Source of the DNA: Chitinimonas_A lacunae
Lineage (GTDB): Bacteria > Pseudomonadota > Gammaproteobacteria > Burkholderiales > Chitinimonadaceae
Direction of reading: 5' to 3'
Assembly: GCF_042650885.1 (NCBI RefSeq)
Contig: NZ_JBHSBU010000001.1
Location: forward strand, 4,216,001 to 4,280,000
Length of the DNA: 64,000 nucleotides
Below the pieces are notes generated by a model, which saw only the letters and a list, made by a program, of their open reading frames with translations, made no database searches and was not told the DNA's origin. Shown piece after piece: positions 46,328-54,562 of this stretch. Made by a program: the position numbers and the translations under genes. Position 1 is the stretch's first letter. Every line of letters starts with the position of its first letter.

Positions 46328-46917
46328 CTGGGCTCCTCGGCGCTACTGTTGTGTACGGCCTCGGCCAGGCTCAGCATCCGGGAACTGATTCGCAGCCCGG
46401 CACGCTGTGCGGCATCGAGATTGACTTCGAACCGGACGGTGCTCTTGACCAGCAACAGCCCGATCACGCCACCGTCGCGGATAAAGTGTTCCGACTCCCC
46501 GACAGTCAGAATCGGCTTGCCTTGCAGAGCCAGCAGCCACTGCGCCTGCCGTTTTTCCTCATCCTTGGCGATCAGCACGATATGGCAGTCAGCCGCCTCT
46601 TCGACCCGGCGCAGACGCCGCGCCGCCAGGGGCCGGCCCGGACTGGCGTTGACGGCCCGGTCAAGCGAGTCGCCAAACGGGTCTTCGCCGATGACGCATA
46701 TCCGCATCGGTGCCCCGGGCGCCATACTGGCGGCGGGCCACTGCACATAGCGGGTGAAATTCAGCACATAGGCCATCTTGACGTCGTACTCGGCAGGGGC
46801 CGCCGCCTCAGGTTGCCCTGTCAGCACCCATGCCCCCAGCCAGACCAGCAAAGCCATGCGGCAGCGGGCCAGGGGGGAGCGGGGCAGGGTGGCTGGAGCG
46901 GGCAGTATCACCATCAT
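46324..46917 (-). CDS. YfiR-family periplasmic protein (DUF4154)
   Basis: The protein has about 197 residues with a signal sequence (MALLVWLGAWVLTGQPEAAA) and the YfiR pattern: YDVKMAYVLNFTRYVQWP, MRICVIGEDPFG, GRPLAARRLRRVEEAADCHI, then GKPILTVGE....IRDGGVIGLL and VRFEVNLDAAQRAGL..SSRML. YfiR is a redox-sensitive periplasmic repressor of the YfiN diguanylate cyclase. Here the partner is the histidine kinase encoded next, with a 4-base ATGA overlap. The start is uncertain: 46917 (ATGATG) or 46857, which begins directly at the hydrophobic core; neither has a good ribosome site. Confidence 0.88.
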   Translation of the reverse strand: MMVILPAPATLPRSPLARCRMALLVWLGAWVLTGQPEAAAPAEYDVKMAYVLNFTRYVQWPAASMAPGAPMRICVIGEDPFGDSLDRAVNASPGRPLAARRLRRVEEAADCHIVLIAKDEEKRQAQWLLALQGKPILTVGESEHFIRDGGVIGLLLVKSTVRFEVNLDAAQRAGLRISSRMLSLAEAVHNSSAEEPR

Positions 46918-47350
46918 CCGGGCGAGAAACGGAGCATGTTCCACTATAGGTTTCCGCGCGATGGACGGCCGGGTTTCCCGCGGTGCCGGAGCGGGACGAG
47001 GTCGGCAATTCAGCCGCTGAGCTGCCTTTAGCCACAATCGTCCACGCTATTTATCTTAGGACGCTGCCGCTTGCTGTCCGGTCCCATTCGCGTCCACCGG
47101 CCCTCATGGTCTGACCCGCAGCGAGTCGTCGCTGGGCGGGCAGGATAGACCGGTTGCGCCGGAGACTTTTTGCGTGCCGGGGAAGTGGCCGGGTTGGAGT
47201 GGGTCGTTGGTGACCGGGAAGGTGCCCGGGCTGGAGAAGGAGGAATTGGAAAATTTATTGCAAAACGATTGCTTTATCTAATATGACAAAAAGACAATAA
47301 AGAAAAACACCTGCCTAGGCAGGTGTTTCCCTTGTCAGCAAACCGACTGA
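46918..47350. other. Intergenic region with terminator, no gene seen
   Basis: About 430 bases lie between the phosphatase-family gene end and the YfiR-like gene start. The right part carries the YfiR-operon promoter region, with no strong promoter recognised by eye. The left part is AT-rich and carries the terminator at 47305-47328. No coding sequence is credible here. Confidence 0.4.
47305..47328 (-). terminator. Rho-independent terminator of the phosphatase-family gene
   Basis: AAACACCTGCC (47305-47315) pairs perfectly with GGCAGGTGTTT (47318-47328) over a TA loop. Read on the minus strand it is followed by TTCTTTATTG, and it sits 23 bases after the stop codon at 47351. Confidence 0.88.
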
Positions 47351-48997
47351 TTACTTCTTGAACTTGAGCGGATAAGCCTTGCCATCATTGCGATGGGTTT
47401 GCTTGATGTCCATGGCTTTGAGCACGGTCGGCAGAATATCGACGGTGCGGAAGGCGTAGGACGGGGTTTCCGAACGGATATTGGCAGCCCAGATATACAT
47501 CGGCACGCGCTGTTCGTCTTCCTTGAAGCCGCCGTGGTCGCCGCTGACCGAGTAGTTGATGCCGCTGGCCAGCACGCCCACCACATCGGGGCTGGACGGG
47601 GCGGCCATGGTGTCGATCAGGCGCTGGGCATTGCGCTTCCACCAGCGATGTTCGCTCGCCGTCATCTTGGCGGCGGTATCGGTGGCGGTGTCGAGCTTGT
47701 AGCGCTTGCCGTCGAGGTAGTAGGTGGCGACCACACCCGGCAGCTTGCGCATGATCTTGGCCATTTCGCGCTTCTTGGCCAGCGAATCGTCCTTGAGCCA
47801 GGTATTGACGGTGGTGGATTGGTAGTTGAACTGGACGTTGCCGGTATCGATCAGCGGTTGGATGGCCGGCACCGGCTTGTCGAGACCGGTTGCGTTGACG
47901 GCTTCGCCCCAGTACCAGTTGTTGTCGCCACGATTGGCGGCATTGACGCCCTTGAAGTCGTGCCAGCCGTGCACCGCGCCATGGTCGGCCGTCACCACGA
48001 TGAGGGTCTCGTCGAGCTGATTCAGGTCCTTGAGCTTTTGCAACACGCGGCCGAACTGCTCATCGGCGTATTTGGCGATAAACGGCAACTGGGTCTTGGC
48101 GGCCGGATCGTCGGCCGGTGCCTGGGCGGCGTCGTCCGGACCCCACATATGGCCGGCCTTGTCGATGCCACCGAAGGTCATCAGCATGCCGCTCCAGTTT
48201 TCCTTCTCCATCATGGCCATCGCCGCATCGGCCACCCAGGCGTCGCCGCCCAAATGTTCGGGGTCGTTGCCCGGCACGAAGCGGTTGCCGTCGAGCGGGT
48301 AGAGCCAGGTCGGCGGCGTTGCCAGCGTGCCGTAGTCGTTGCCCTTGTCGGAGTTGATGTAGAAGCGGCCGCACTTGGGCTCGGTCAGATAGCTCGGCAC
48401 ATTGACGCCATAGGGATAGCGCCACTGGCCTTGCAGATTGTCGCAACCGGTTTCCTTGCTGACGTCCTTCTGGCGGTCTGACATCCGCACGGCGATATCG
48501 CCCGTGGGCGCGGCGACCGATTCGACCGCATAGTCCTTTTCGCCCACCACGATGAATTTGCTGCCCGGTTGGGCGGTATGCAGGTAGTCGGCGAGTTTCG
48601 GATAGTTGGCGTCTTTGATCAGGGTGGCGAACTGCTCGCGGCTGAGCGAACCGGTGGTCCAGATCGCGTTCTTACCCTTGCCGAGCAGGTTGCGGCTGTC
48701 GCGGAAGGCTTCGTCGGTCCAGCCCATATTCTTGGGGAACTGGCCGCTGACCATCACGTTATGGCTGATCACCGTCTCGGAGGCCATATGGCCGAGGTGG
48801 CCGTCCTTGAAGTGCACACCTTCGTCGCGCAGCTTCTTCAGGTTGTCCATGCCAAAGCGCTCGATGTAGTCGGGCTTCATCTGGTCGAACACAGCGATCA
48901 GCACACGCTTTGGCTTGGCGGGTGCGGCAATCGCCTGACCGGTGACGCCGAGGGCGGTCAGCGCTGCAGCGCCGAGCAGGACGGAACGATAGGACAT
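47351..48997 (-). CDS. Exported alkaline phosphatase superfamily hydrolase
   Basis: This 548-residue protein has a signal peptide (LLGAAALTALGVTGQAIAA). It has the metal-ligand set of type I phosphodiesterases/nucleotide pyrophosphatases: AVFDQMKPDYI (Asp), SETVISHN with the likely Thr nucleophile, GGIDKAGHMWG (Asp and His), VTADHGA (Asp-His) and SGDHGGF (His). Such enzymes cleave phosphomonoesters or diesters in the periplasm using two zinc ions. It is transcribed alone with its own terminator. The substrate is not predictable; phosphate scavenging is a reasonable guess. Confidence 0.92.
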   Translation of the reverse strand: MSYRSVLLGAAALTALGVTGQAIAAPAKPKRVLIAVFDQMKPDYIERFGMDNLKKLRDEGVHFKDGHLGHMASETVISHNVMVSGQFPKNMGWTDEAFRDSRNLLGKGKNAIWTTGSLSREQFATLIKDANYPKLADYLHTAQPGSKFIVVGEKDYAVESVAAPTGDIAVRMSDRQKDVSKETGCDNLQGQWRYPYGVNVPSYLTEPKCGRFYINSDKGNDYGTLATPPTWLYPLDGNRFVPGNDPEHLGGDAWVADAAMAMMEKENWSGMLMTFGGIDKAGHMWGPDDAAQAPADDPAAKTQLPFIAKYADEQFGRVLQKLKDLNQLDETLIVVTADHGAVHGWHDFKGVNAANRGDNNWYWGEAVNATGLDKPVPAIQPLIDTGNVQFNYQSTTVNTWLKDDSLAKKREMAKIMRKLPGVVATYYLDGKRYKLDTATDTAAKMTASEHRWWKRNAQRLIDTMAAPSSPDVVGVLASGINYSVSGDHGGFKEDEQRVPMYIWAANIRSETPSYAFRTVDILPTVLKAMDIKQTHRNDGKAYPLKFKK

Positions 48998-49341
48998 CGA
49001 ATGACTCCTTCAATCTCTGTTGCGGTGGTCTTATTTGAGCGATACGAGGCGAACGGGTCGCCGTCCCGGTCGGCCACGCGGAAGGCCGACCCGGACCGAG
49101 CGCATACTTGCCCATTTTTGTTTCGGCGTAAATGCTGGAGTATCGATTTAAACGAGCGCTCGCTTGCTGGTATCGTACCGGCGGTGGCGTTACCATCGCG
49201 TTCTTTCGCCTGGGCCCAAGGCCGCCGATTCGCCGAGATTGCGCGATGATCACTGCAATTCGCCGCATATGGTTTTTCCCTGATGCGGATTGTCCTACTC
49301 ATCGCGCCCCGCTTGTCCAGCTCGTCCGATAGGGGATTCCC
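48998..49341. other. Divergent promoter region between phosphatase-family and GST genes
   Basis: These 344 bases separate two divergent genes. Short overlapping frames run through but none has family resemblance. The region should hold both promoters; I cannot point to a clear -35/-10 pair. Confidence 0.35.
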
Positions 49342-49974
49342 ATGTACAAACTGTATGGTTTCGCGCGCTCCAATTACTACAACAAGGTCAAGCTGGCCCT
49401 GCTGGAAAAGGCGCTGGCATTTGAAGAGATCGTGGCGATGCCGGGCAGTCCGGACTATCTGGCCCGCTGCCCGACCGGCAAGATTCCGTATTTCGAGACC
49501 GAAGAAGGCGGCTTTTGCGAGTCGCAGGCCATCGTCGAATATCTGGAGGAGTGCCACCCCGAACCGGCCTTGCTGCCCGCCTCGTTGCAGGAACGCGCCA
49601 AGGTGCGCGAGCTGTTGCTGGTGCTGGAGACCGGGATCGACCTGAGCGCGCGCCGGCTGTTGCCGCATCTGCTGCTGGGCCATCCACTGGCCGATGCGGT
49701 CAAGGAGGAAGCGCGCAGCCAGCTGAAGCGCGGGGTCGCCGCCTTTGCCCGCCTGGCGAAATTCTCCCCCTATGTGGCGGGCGCCGACTTCACGCTGGCC
49801 GATTGCGCGGCGGCGTTCCATCTGCCGCTGGCCAGCCGGATCAGCCGCCGGATCTACGACGAGGACCTGCTGGCTGAACTGCCGCTGGCGGCCTACCGCG
49901 AGACCTTGGCCGCGCGCCCGACCTATCAGCGTGCCATGGCCGACTTCGACGCCTCTCGGCCGCTATGGCGCTAG
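49342..49974 (+). CDS. Glutathione S-transferase family protein
   Basis: This 210-residue cytosolic protein has a thioredoxin-like N-terminal domain (~1-78) with the glutathione-site features: LYGFARSNYYNKVKLAL, P at the cis-proline position in TGKIPYFE, and ESQAIVEYLEE for the gamma-glutamyl contact. The C-terminal helical domain has FTLADCAAAFHLPL, the GST N-capping region. The substrate is unknown. It stands directly upstream of fabD on the same strand with 46 bases between, but a GC-rich hairpin there (about 49985-50000) may limit read-through. Confidence 0.92.
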   Translation: MYKLYGFARSNYYNKVKLALLEKALAFEEIVAMPGSPDYLARCPTGKIPYFETEEGGFCESQAIVEYLEECHPEPALLPASLQERAKVRELLLVLETGIDLSARRLLPHLLLGHPLADAVKEEARSQLKRGVAAFARLAKFSPYVAGADFTLADCAAAFHLPLASRISRRIYDEDLLAELPLAAYRETLAARPTYQRAMADFDASRPLWR

Positions 49975-50020
49975 CCGTTTTCCGCCGCCTGCCGGGCGGC
50001 GTGCTTTTCAAGGAGTTCCG

Positions 50021-50953
50021 ATGACATTCGCTATGGTATTTCCCGGCCAGGGTTCGCAATCGGTCGGCATGCTCGACGCCTTTGCCGATCTGGCCGTCGT
50101 GCGCGAGACGCTGACCGAGGCCAGCGAAGTGCTGGGGCAGGACGTGGTCCGCCTGATGGCCGAAGGGCCGGAAGAGGCACTCAACGCCACGGTCAATACC
50201 CAGCCGCTGATGCTGACGGCCGATGTGGCGATCTGGCGTGCCTGGCTGGCGGCCGGCGGCGCCCGGCCGACGCTGCTGGCCGGCCACAGCCTGGGCGAAT
50301 ACGCCGCCCTGGTGGCGGCAGGCGTGCTCGACTTCGCCCAGGCCCTGCCGCTGGTGCGGCTGCGCGCCGAGGCGATGCAGGAGGCCGTGCCGCTGGGCAG
50401 CGGCGCCATGGCCGCGGTGATCGGGGCCGAGGACGAACTGATCCGCAGCGCCTGTGCCGATGCCGCCCAGGGCGAAGTGGTCGAACCGGTCAATTTCAAT
50501 GCGCCGGGCCAGGTGGTGATCGCCGGTGCCAAGGACGCCGTGGCGCGTGCCGTCGAGCTGCTCAAGGCGCGCGGGGTCAAGCGGGTGCTGCCGCTGCCGG
50601 TCTCGGTCCCGTCGCACTGCGCCCTGATGCGCCCGGCCGCCGAGCGGCTGGCTCAGGCGCTGGCCGAGCTGCCGCTGGCAGCGCCGGCGATTCCGGTGCT
50701 GCATAACGCCGATGTGGCAAGCCATGGCGACGCCGGAGCGATCCGCGCTGCGCTGGCCCGTCAGCTCTACCAGCCGGTGCGCTGGGTCGAGACGGTGCAG
50801 GCGCTGCGGGCTGCCGGCGTCGGGGTGATCGGCGAATGCGGCCCGGGCCGCGTGCTGGCCGGCCTCAACAAGCGGATCGACGCTGGCGCACAGACCGTTT
50901 CGCTGCTCGAACCGGCCCAGTTCGACGCGCTCAAGGCGCTGCTGGCCGCTTGA
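50021..50953 (+). CDS. fabD: Malonyl-CoA:ACP transacylase
   Basis: This 310-residue enzyme loads malonate onto acyl carrier protein. It shows FPGQGSQ at the start, the nucleophile elbow GHSLGEYAALV with the catalytic Ser, and the catalytic His in SVPSHCALM. The start is the ATG at 50021 with AAGGAG 6 bases upstream; the open frame extends further left but overlaps the GST gene. It is followed after 46 bases by fabG, then acpP and fabF, the standard fatty-acid cluster, here without fabH or plsX in front. Confidence 0.97.
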   Translation: MTFAMVFPGQGSQSVGMLDAFADLAVVRETLTEASEVLGQDVVRLMAEGPEEALNATVNTQPLMLTADVAIWRAWLAAGGARPTLLAGHSLGEYAALVAAGVLDFAQALPLVRLRAEAMQEAVPLGSGAMAAVIGAEDELIRSACADAAQGEVVEPVNFNAPGQVVIAGAKDAVARAVELLKARGVKRVLPLPVSVPSHCALMRPAAERLAQALAELPLAAPAIPVLHNADVASHGDAGAIRAALARQLYQPVRWVETVQALRAAGVGVIGECGPGRVLAGLNKRIDAGAQTVSLLEPAQFDALKALLAA

Positions 50954-50999
50954 TCGTTTCTGCCGTCCGGCGGGGGCCGGGCGGTCTACAGGAGTCACC

Positions 51000-51737
51000 A
51001 TGTCCCTAGAAAACAAGGTTGCGCTGGTCACAGGCGCTTCGCGCGGCATCGGCCGCGCCATTGCCGAACTGCTGGCTGCCGAGGGTGCCCGGGTGGTCGG
51101 TACGGCCACTTCCGAATCGGGCGCCGCTGCCATCGCCGACTATCTACAGCCGCACGGCGGCCTGGGTCTGGCGCTCGATGTCAACGACCCGGCCGCGATC
51201 GATGTGGTGCTCGGCCGTATTGAGGCCGAGCTGGGTCCGGTGACGCTGCTGGTCAACAATGCCGGCATCACCCGCGACCAACTGCTGATGCGGATGAAGG
51301 AAGACGACTGGGAGGCCGTGCTCGATACCAATCTGCGCTCGGTATTCCGTCTGTCCAAGGCCGTGCTGCGTGGCATGATGAAGGCGCGCTGGGGGCGGAT
51401 CATCAGCATCTCTTCGGTGGTCGGCAGCACCGGCACGCCGGGCCAGGCCAACTACGCGGCGGCCAAGGCCGGGATCGAGGGCTTTACCCGGGCACTGGCA
51501 CGTGAAGTGGGCAGCCGACAGATCACCGTCAACAGCGTGGCGCCCGGCTTTATCGATACCGATATGACCGCCGCCCTCAGCGAGGACTATCGCGCCAAGC
51601 TGCTGGCCCAGATTCCGCTCGAGCGGCTCGGCAGTCCGCGCGATGTGGCCGAGGCCGTTGCCTTTCTCGCCAGCGAGCGCGCCGCCTATATCACCGGCAC
51701 CACCTTGCATGTCAACGGTGGCATGTATATGAATTGA
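51000..51737 (+). CDS. fabG: 3-oxoacyl-ACP reductase
   Basis: This 245-residue short-chain dehydrogenase reduces beta-ketoacyl-ACP with NADPH. It has the dinucleotide motif TGASRGIG at 11-18, NNAG at 86-89 and the catalytic set Ser139, Tyr152 and Lys156 (ISSVVGS, NYAAAK). The ribosome site is ACAGGAG. It sits between fabD and acpP, and a GC-rich stem (CCGTCCGGC/GCCGGGCGG) lies in the short gap before it. Confidence 0.97.
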   Translation: MSLENKVALVTGASRGIGRAIAELLAAEGARVVGTATSESGAAAIADYLQPHGGLGLALDVNDPAAIDVVLGRIEAELGPVTLLVNNAGITRDQLLMRMKEDDWEAVLDTNLRSVFRLSKAVLRGMMKARWGRIISISSVVGSTGTPGQANYAAAKAGIEGFTRALAREVGSRQITVNSVAPGFIDTDMTAALSEDYRAKLLAQIPLERLGSPRDVAEAVAFLASERAAYITGTTLHVNGGMYMN

Positions 51738-51780
51738 AAGCGTTTTTAGCTTGGGTTTACGCGCCTGCGCCATTTTTTGC

Positions 51781-51786
51781 TAGAAT
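51781..51786 (+). promoter_or_regulatory. Probable acpP promoter -10 element
   Basis: TAGAAT in the context TTTTTTGCTAGAATGCGGGC lies 50 bases before the acpP start. No strong -35 is seen at 17 bases. A separate acpP promoter would fit the very high amount of acyl carrier protein cells need. Confidence 0.4.
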
Positions 51787-51836
51787 GCGGGCGCTTTTTG
51801 ACTATCCATCCACCACGAAAGGCTTGGGTTCTAGAA

Positions 51837-52076
51837 ATGGAAAATATCGAACAACGAGTGAAGAAAATCGTCGCCGAACAACTGGGCGTCAACGAAGCCG
51901 ACATCAAGAACGAGTCGTCCTTCGTCGAAGACCTGGGCGCCGATTCGCTCGACACCGTTGAACTCGTGATGGCCCTCGAAGAAGAATTCGAGTGCGAAAT
52001 TCCGGACGACGAAGCCGAAAAGATCACCACCGTGCAGCAGGCCATCGATTACGTTAACGGCCACCTGAACAAGTAA
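51837..52076 (+). CDS. acpP: Acyl carrier protein
   Basis: This 79-residue acidic four-helix protein carries growing fatty acyl chains on phosphopantetheine. The attachment site is Ser37 in the invariant GADSLDTVEL, and the flanking helices (IEQRVKKIVAEQLGV, ITTVQQAIDYVNG) are canonical. The frame is open further upstream, but the ATG at 51837 matches the family length exactly. A long stem-loop follows before fabF. Confidence 0.98.
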   Translation: MENIEQRVKKIVAEQLGVNEADIKNESSFVEDLGADSLDTVELVMALEEEFECEIPDDEAEKITTVQQAIDYVNGHLNK

Positions 52077-52099
52077 GCCTTTTCCGGCTTGCCAGATTT

Positions 52100-52150
52100 G
52101 AGACCTCTGCGGCAACGCGGCCCCCAAGCCGCCGCTGGCGCAGAGGTCTC
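52100..52150 (+). terminator. Long stem-loop between acpP and fabF, possible attenuator
   Basis: GAGACCTCTGCG (52100-52111) pairs perfectly with CGCAGAGGTCTC (52139-52150), with further GC pairing possible inside. No T run follows. Placed after acpP and before fabF it could trim or protect the acpP message or lower fabF expression relative to acpP. Confidence 0.6.
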
Positions 52151-52228
52151 GTCGTATCCAAGGTCCGATTCAATCGGTTGCTTGTTTGATCCCTAGCGTG
52201 GGCAACCGCGCCAAGATGGAGTAAGACT

Positions 52229-53470
52229 GTGTCCAAACGCAGAGTCGTCGTCACCGGCCTCGGGTTGATTTCCCCGATCGGCAACGATGTCGCCACCGGC
52301 TGGGCCAACCTGGTCGCCGGCACCTCGGGCGTGACCAAGATCACCCGTTTCGATACCTCCGACCTCGCCTGCCAGATCGCGGCCGAGGTCAAGGATTTCG
52401 ACGTGACCCAATACATGACGCCGAAAGACGCCCGGCGCATGGATTACTTTATGCACTACGGCATCGCTGCCGCCTTCCAGGCAGCCGCCGACGCCGGCCT
52501 GGACGGCGCCGACATCGATCCGACCCGGATCGGCGTCAATATCGGCTCTGGCATCGGTGGTCTGCCGCTGATCGAGGAAACCGACGGCGTGCTGCGCGAC
52601 GGCGGTCCGCGCAAGGTGACGCCGTTCTTCATTCCCGGCTCGATCATCAATATGGTGGCGGGCCAGGTGTCGATCATGAAGGGCTACAAGGGCCCGAGTT
52701 ACGGCATCGTGTCGGCCTGCACCACCGGTGCCCACTGTATCGGTGACGCCGGCCGGATGATTGCCTATGGCGACGCCGATGTGATGCTGGCCGGTGGAGC
52801 CGAATGCGCGATTACCCGGCTCGGTATCGCCGGTTTTGCGGCGGCGCGGGCGCTGTCGACCCGCAACGACGATCCGGCCGGCGCCTCGCGGCCGTGGGAC
52901 AGTGGCCGCGATGGCTTCGTGATGGGTGAGGGCGCCGGGGTACTGGTGCTCGAAGAATACGAACACGCCAAGCGGCGCGGCGCCACCATCTACGCCGAGC
53001 TGGTCGGCTTTGGCATGAGTTCGGACGCCTACCATATCACCGCCCCGGCCGAGGACGGCGACGGCCCGGCCCGTGGCATGGCCAATGCGCTGCGCGATGC
53101 CAGGCTCAATGCCGACGAGGTCCATTACATCAATGCCCATGGCACCTCGACTCCGCTCGGCGATCTGGCCGAAACCGTGGCGATCAAGCGCTGCTTTGGC
53201 GACCATGCCCGCAAGCTGGTGGTCAACTCGACCAAGTCGATGATCGGCCATCTGCTGGGTGGCGCCGGCGGTGTCGAAGCGGTCTATTCGGTGCTGGCCA
53301 TCCATCACCAGCTCAGCCCGCCCACCATCAATCTGCATGACCCGGACCCGGCCTGCGATCTCGACTATGTGCCCAATGTGGCGCGTGAGATGAAGATCGA
53401 TGTGGCCATCTCCAACTCGTTCGGCTTCGGCGGCACCAACGGGACCTTGGTGTTCAAACGACTGTCCTGA
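52229..53470 (+). CDS. fabF: 3-oxoacyl-ACP synthase II
   Basis: This 413-residue condensing enzyme elongates acyl-ACP with malonyl-ACP. The Cys-His-His triad is visible as Cys164 in VSACTTGAH, His in NAHGTSTPLGD and His in KSMIGHLLGGAGG. GTG is the start, preceded by GATGGAGTAAG. It ends the fatty-acid cluster and has its own terminator six bases after the stop. Confidence 0.98.
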   Translation: MSKRRVVVTGLGLISPIGNDVATGWANLVAGTSGVTKITRFDTSDLACQIAAEVKDFDVTQYMTPKDARRMDYFMHYGIAAAFQAAADAGLDGADIDPTRIGVNIGSGIGGLPLIEETDGVLRDGGPRKVTPFFIPGSIINMVAGQVSIMKGYKGPSYGIVSACTTGAHCIGDAGRMIAYGDADVMLAGGAECAITRLGIAGFAAARALSTRNDDPAGASRPWDSGRDGFVMGEGAGVLVLEEYEHAKRRGATIYAELVGFGMSSDAYHITAPAEDGDGPARGMANALRDARLNADEVHYINAHGTSTPLGDLAETVAIKRCFGDHARKLVVNSTKSMIGHLLGGAGGVEAVYSVLAIHHQLSPPTINLHDPDPACDLDYVPNVAREMKIDVAISNSFGFGGTNGTLVFKRLS

Positions 53471-53475
53471 CCCGG

Positions 53476-53504
53476 CAGGCCGCTCCTCGAGCGGCCTGTT
53501 TTCC
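53476..53504 (+). terminator. Rho-independent terminator of the fab cluster
   Basis: CAGGCCGCT (53476-53484) pairs with AGCGGCCTG (53490-53498) over a CCTCG loop, followed by TTTTCC. Confidence 0.88.
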
Positions 53505-53575
53505 TTGGGGCGGCGCGATTTTCCGGCCCGATGGACGCAGCGGCGCTGCGGCTTTTGAAATCATCCAATAATCAA

Positions 53576-53633
53576 TTTTTATGCAAAATGTCTGCTATTA
53601 TCTGTGCGGATTAGATAATAAAATGCATAAAAA
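53576..53633. repeat. Nested AT-rich inverted repeat
   Basis: An outer pair TTTTTATGCA (53576-53585) and TGCATAAAAA (53624-53633) encloses an inner pair TATTATCT (53596-53603) and AGATAATA (53613-53620). All arms match perfectly. It sits between the convergent fabF and binding-protein genes. The T/A runs would let it serve as a terminator for the minus-strand gene; an operator or recombination site is also possible. Confidence 0.65.
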
Positions 53634-53717
53634 CAGTCTCCATCTAAGCCGGTCGCCACGTCCAGCCCGCAAGCCCCTCATCGTCCTGCCTGGCCGCCTA
53701 TCCCGCAGCTAGATCGA

Positions 53718-54512
53718 CTACTTCGACTTGTCCGCTTCACTTGCACCGACTTCAGGCGGCTTGAAATACGGCCGGCCGTTTTCCATCGGCAGTCGATAGC
53801 GCTGGGCCAGGGTTTCGTAGAAGTCACCGCGCAGAATCTGGCGCAGGGCGCGGTTGAAGCGGTCGCGCGCGGTCTGGTCGCGGAAGGCCAGCCGGTACAG
53901 CGTCGGGGGGAAGAGCGAGTGGAAGCAGAGCGGCTGGCGGGTATCGAGCCGGGGGTCGAGCTGGGCGGTGAAGTGCTGGAAGATATTGATGTCCGAGATC
54001 GCCACATCGACCCGGCCGCTGTAGAGCAGCCGGTTGAGAATGATCTGCGGCGAGCGCTCGATATAGTCGGGGTTGCGTGCCGCCATGGCGGCGAACTCGG
54101 GACCGAGGTAGCGCTGGGCGTTATGGAACGAGGCCACGCGGTAGCGGTCGAGTTCGGGCACCTTATGGATGCGCAGCTTGTTCCGACACAGACTGATGGC
54201 GGCGTTCTTGTAGGCGATATAGGGGTCGGACAGGAAGCCGCCGCTATTGCTGATCACTGCATCGGCCTGACCGGCGGCAAGCTGCAACTGGGCCTGCTTA
54301 TTGGGCGCGAAACTGACCAGCGGCCGGTAGCCGGCGCTGTCGAGCGCGGCGGTCAGCAGGTCGTATTCGATGCCGCGCCGCTCGGCGGCGAGCACATAGG
54401 GCGGTTTGGTTTCGCCGATCACCAGCCGCAAGGGCGGCAACTCGGGCGTCGTGGCAGCACCGAGGACCGTGGTGGAGAGCAGCAGGGTCAGCAGGCCGTG
54501 TCGGTATCCCAT
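53718..54512 (-). CDS. Periplasmic amino-acid-type solute-binding protein (family 3)
   Basis: This 264-residue protein has a signal peptide (LLTLLLSTTVLGAATT). It has the type-II binding-protein pattern: LRLVIGETKPPYVL, GIEYDLLTAALDSAGY, A.GQADAVIS, then a second lobe with LLYSGRVDVAISDINIF and RDRFNRALRQIL.GD.YE.LAQRY. This is typical of SBP_bac_3 proteins that bind polar amino acids or act as sensors. No permease or ATPase adjoins, as is common for stand-alone members in this group. Confidence 0.88.
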   Translation of the reverse strand: MGYRHGLLTLLLSTTVLGAATTPELPPLRLVIGETKPPYVLAAERRGIEYDLLTAALDSAGYRPLVSFAPNKQAQLQLAAGQADAVISNSGGFLSDPYIAYKNAAISLCRNKLRIHKVPELDRYRVASFHNAQRYLGPEFAAMAARNPDYIERSPQIILNRLLYSGRVDVAISDINIFQHFTAQLDPRLDTRQPLCFHSLFPPTLYRLAFRDQTARDRFNRALRQILRGDFYETLAQRYRLPMENGRPYFKPPEVGASEADKSK

Positions 54513-54562
54513 GAGGTAATCTTAGTCTGGTCGAGTTGGCGCGCCGGGGTCGGTGGAAACCG

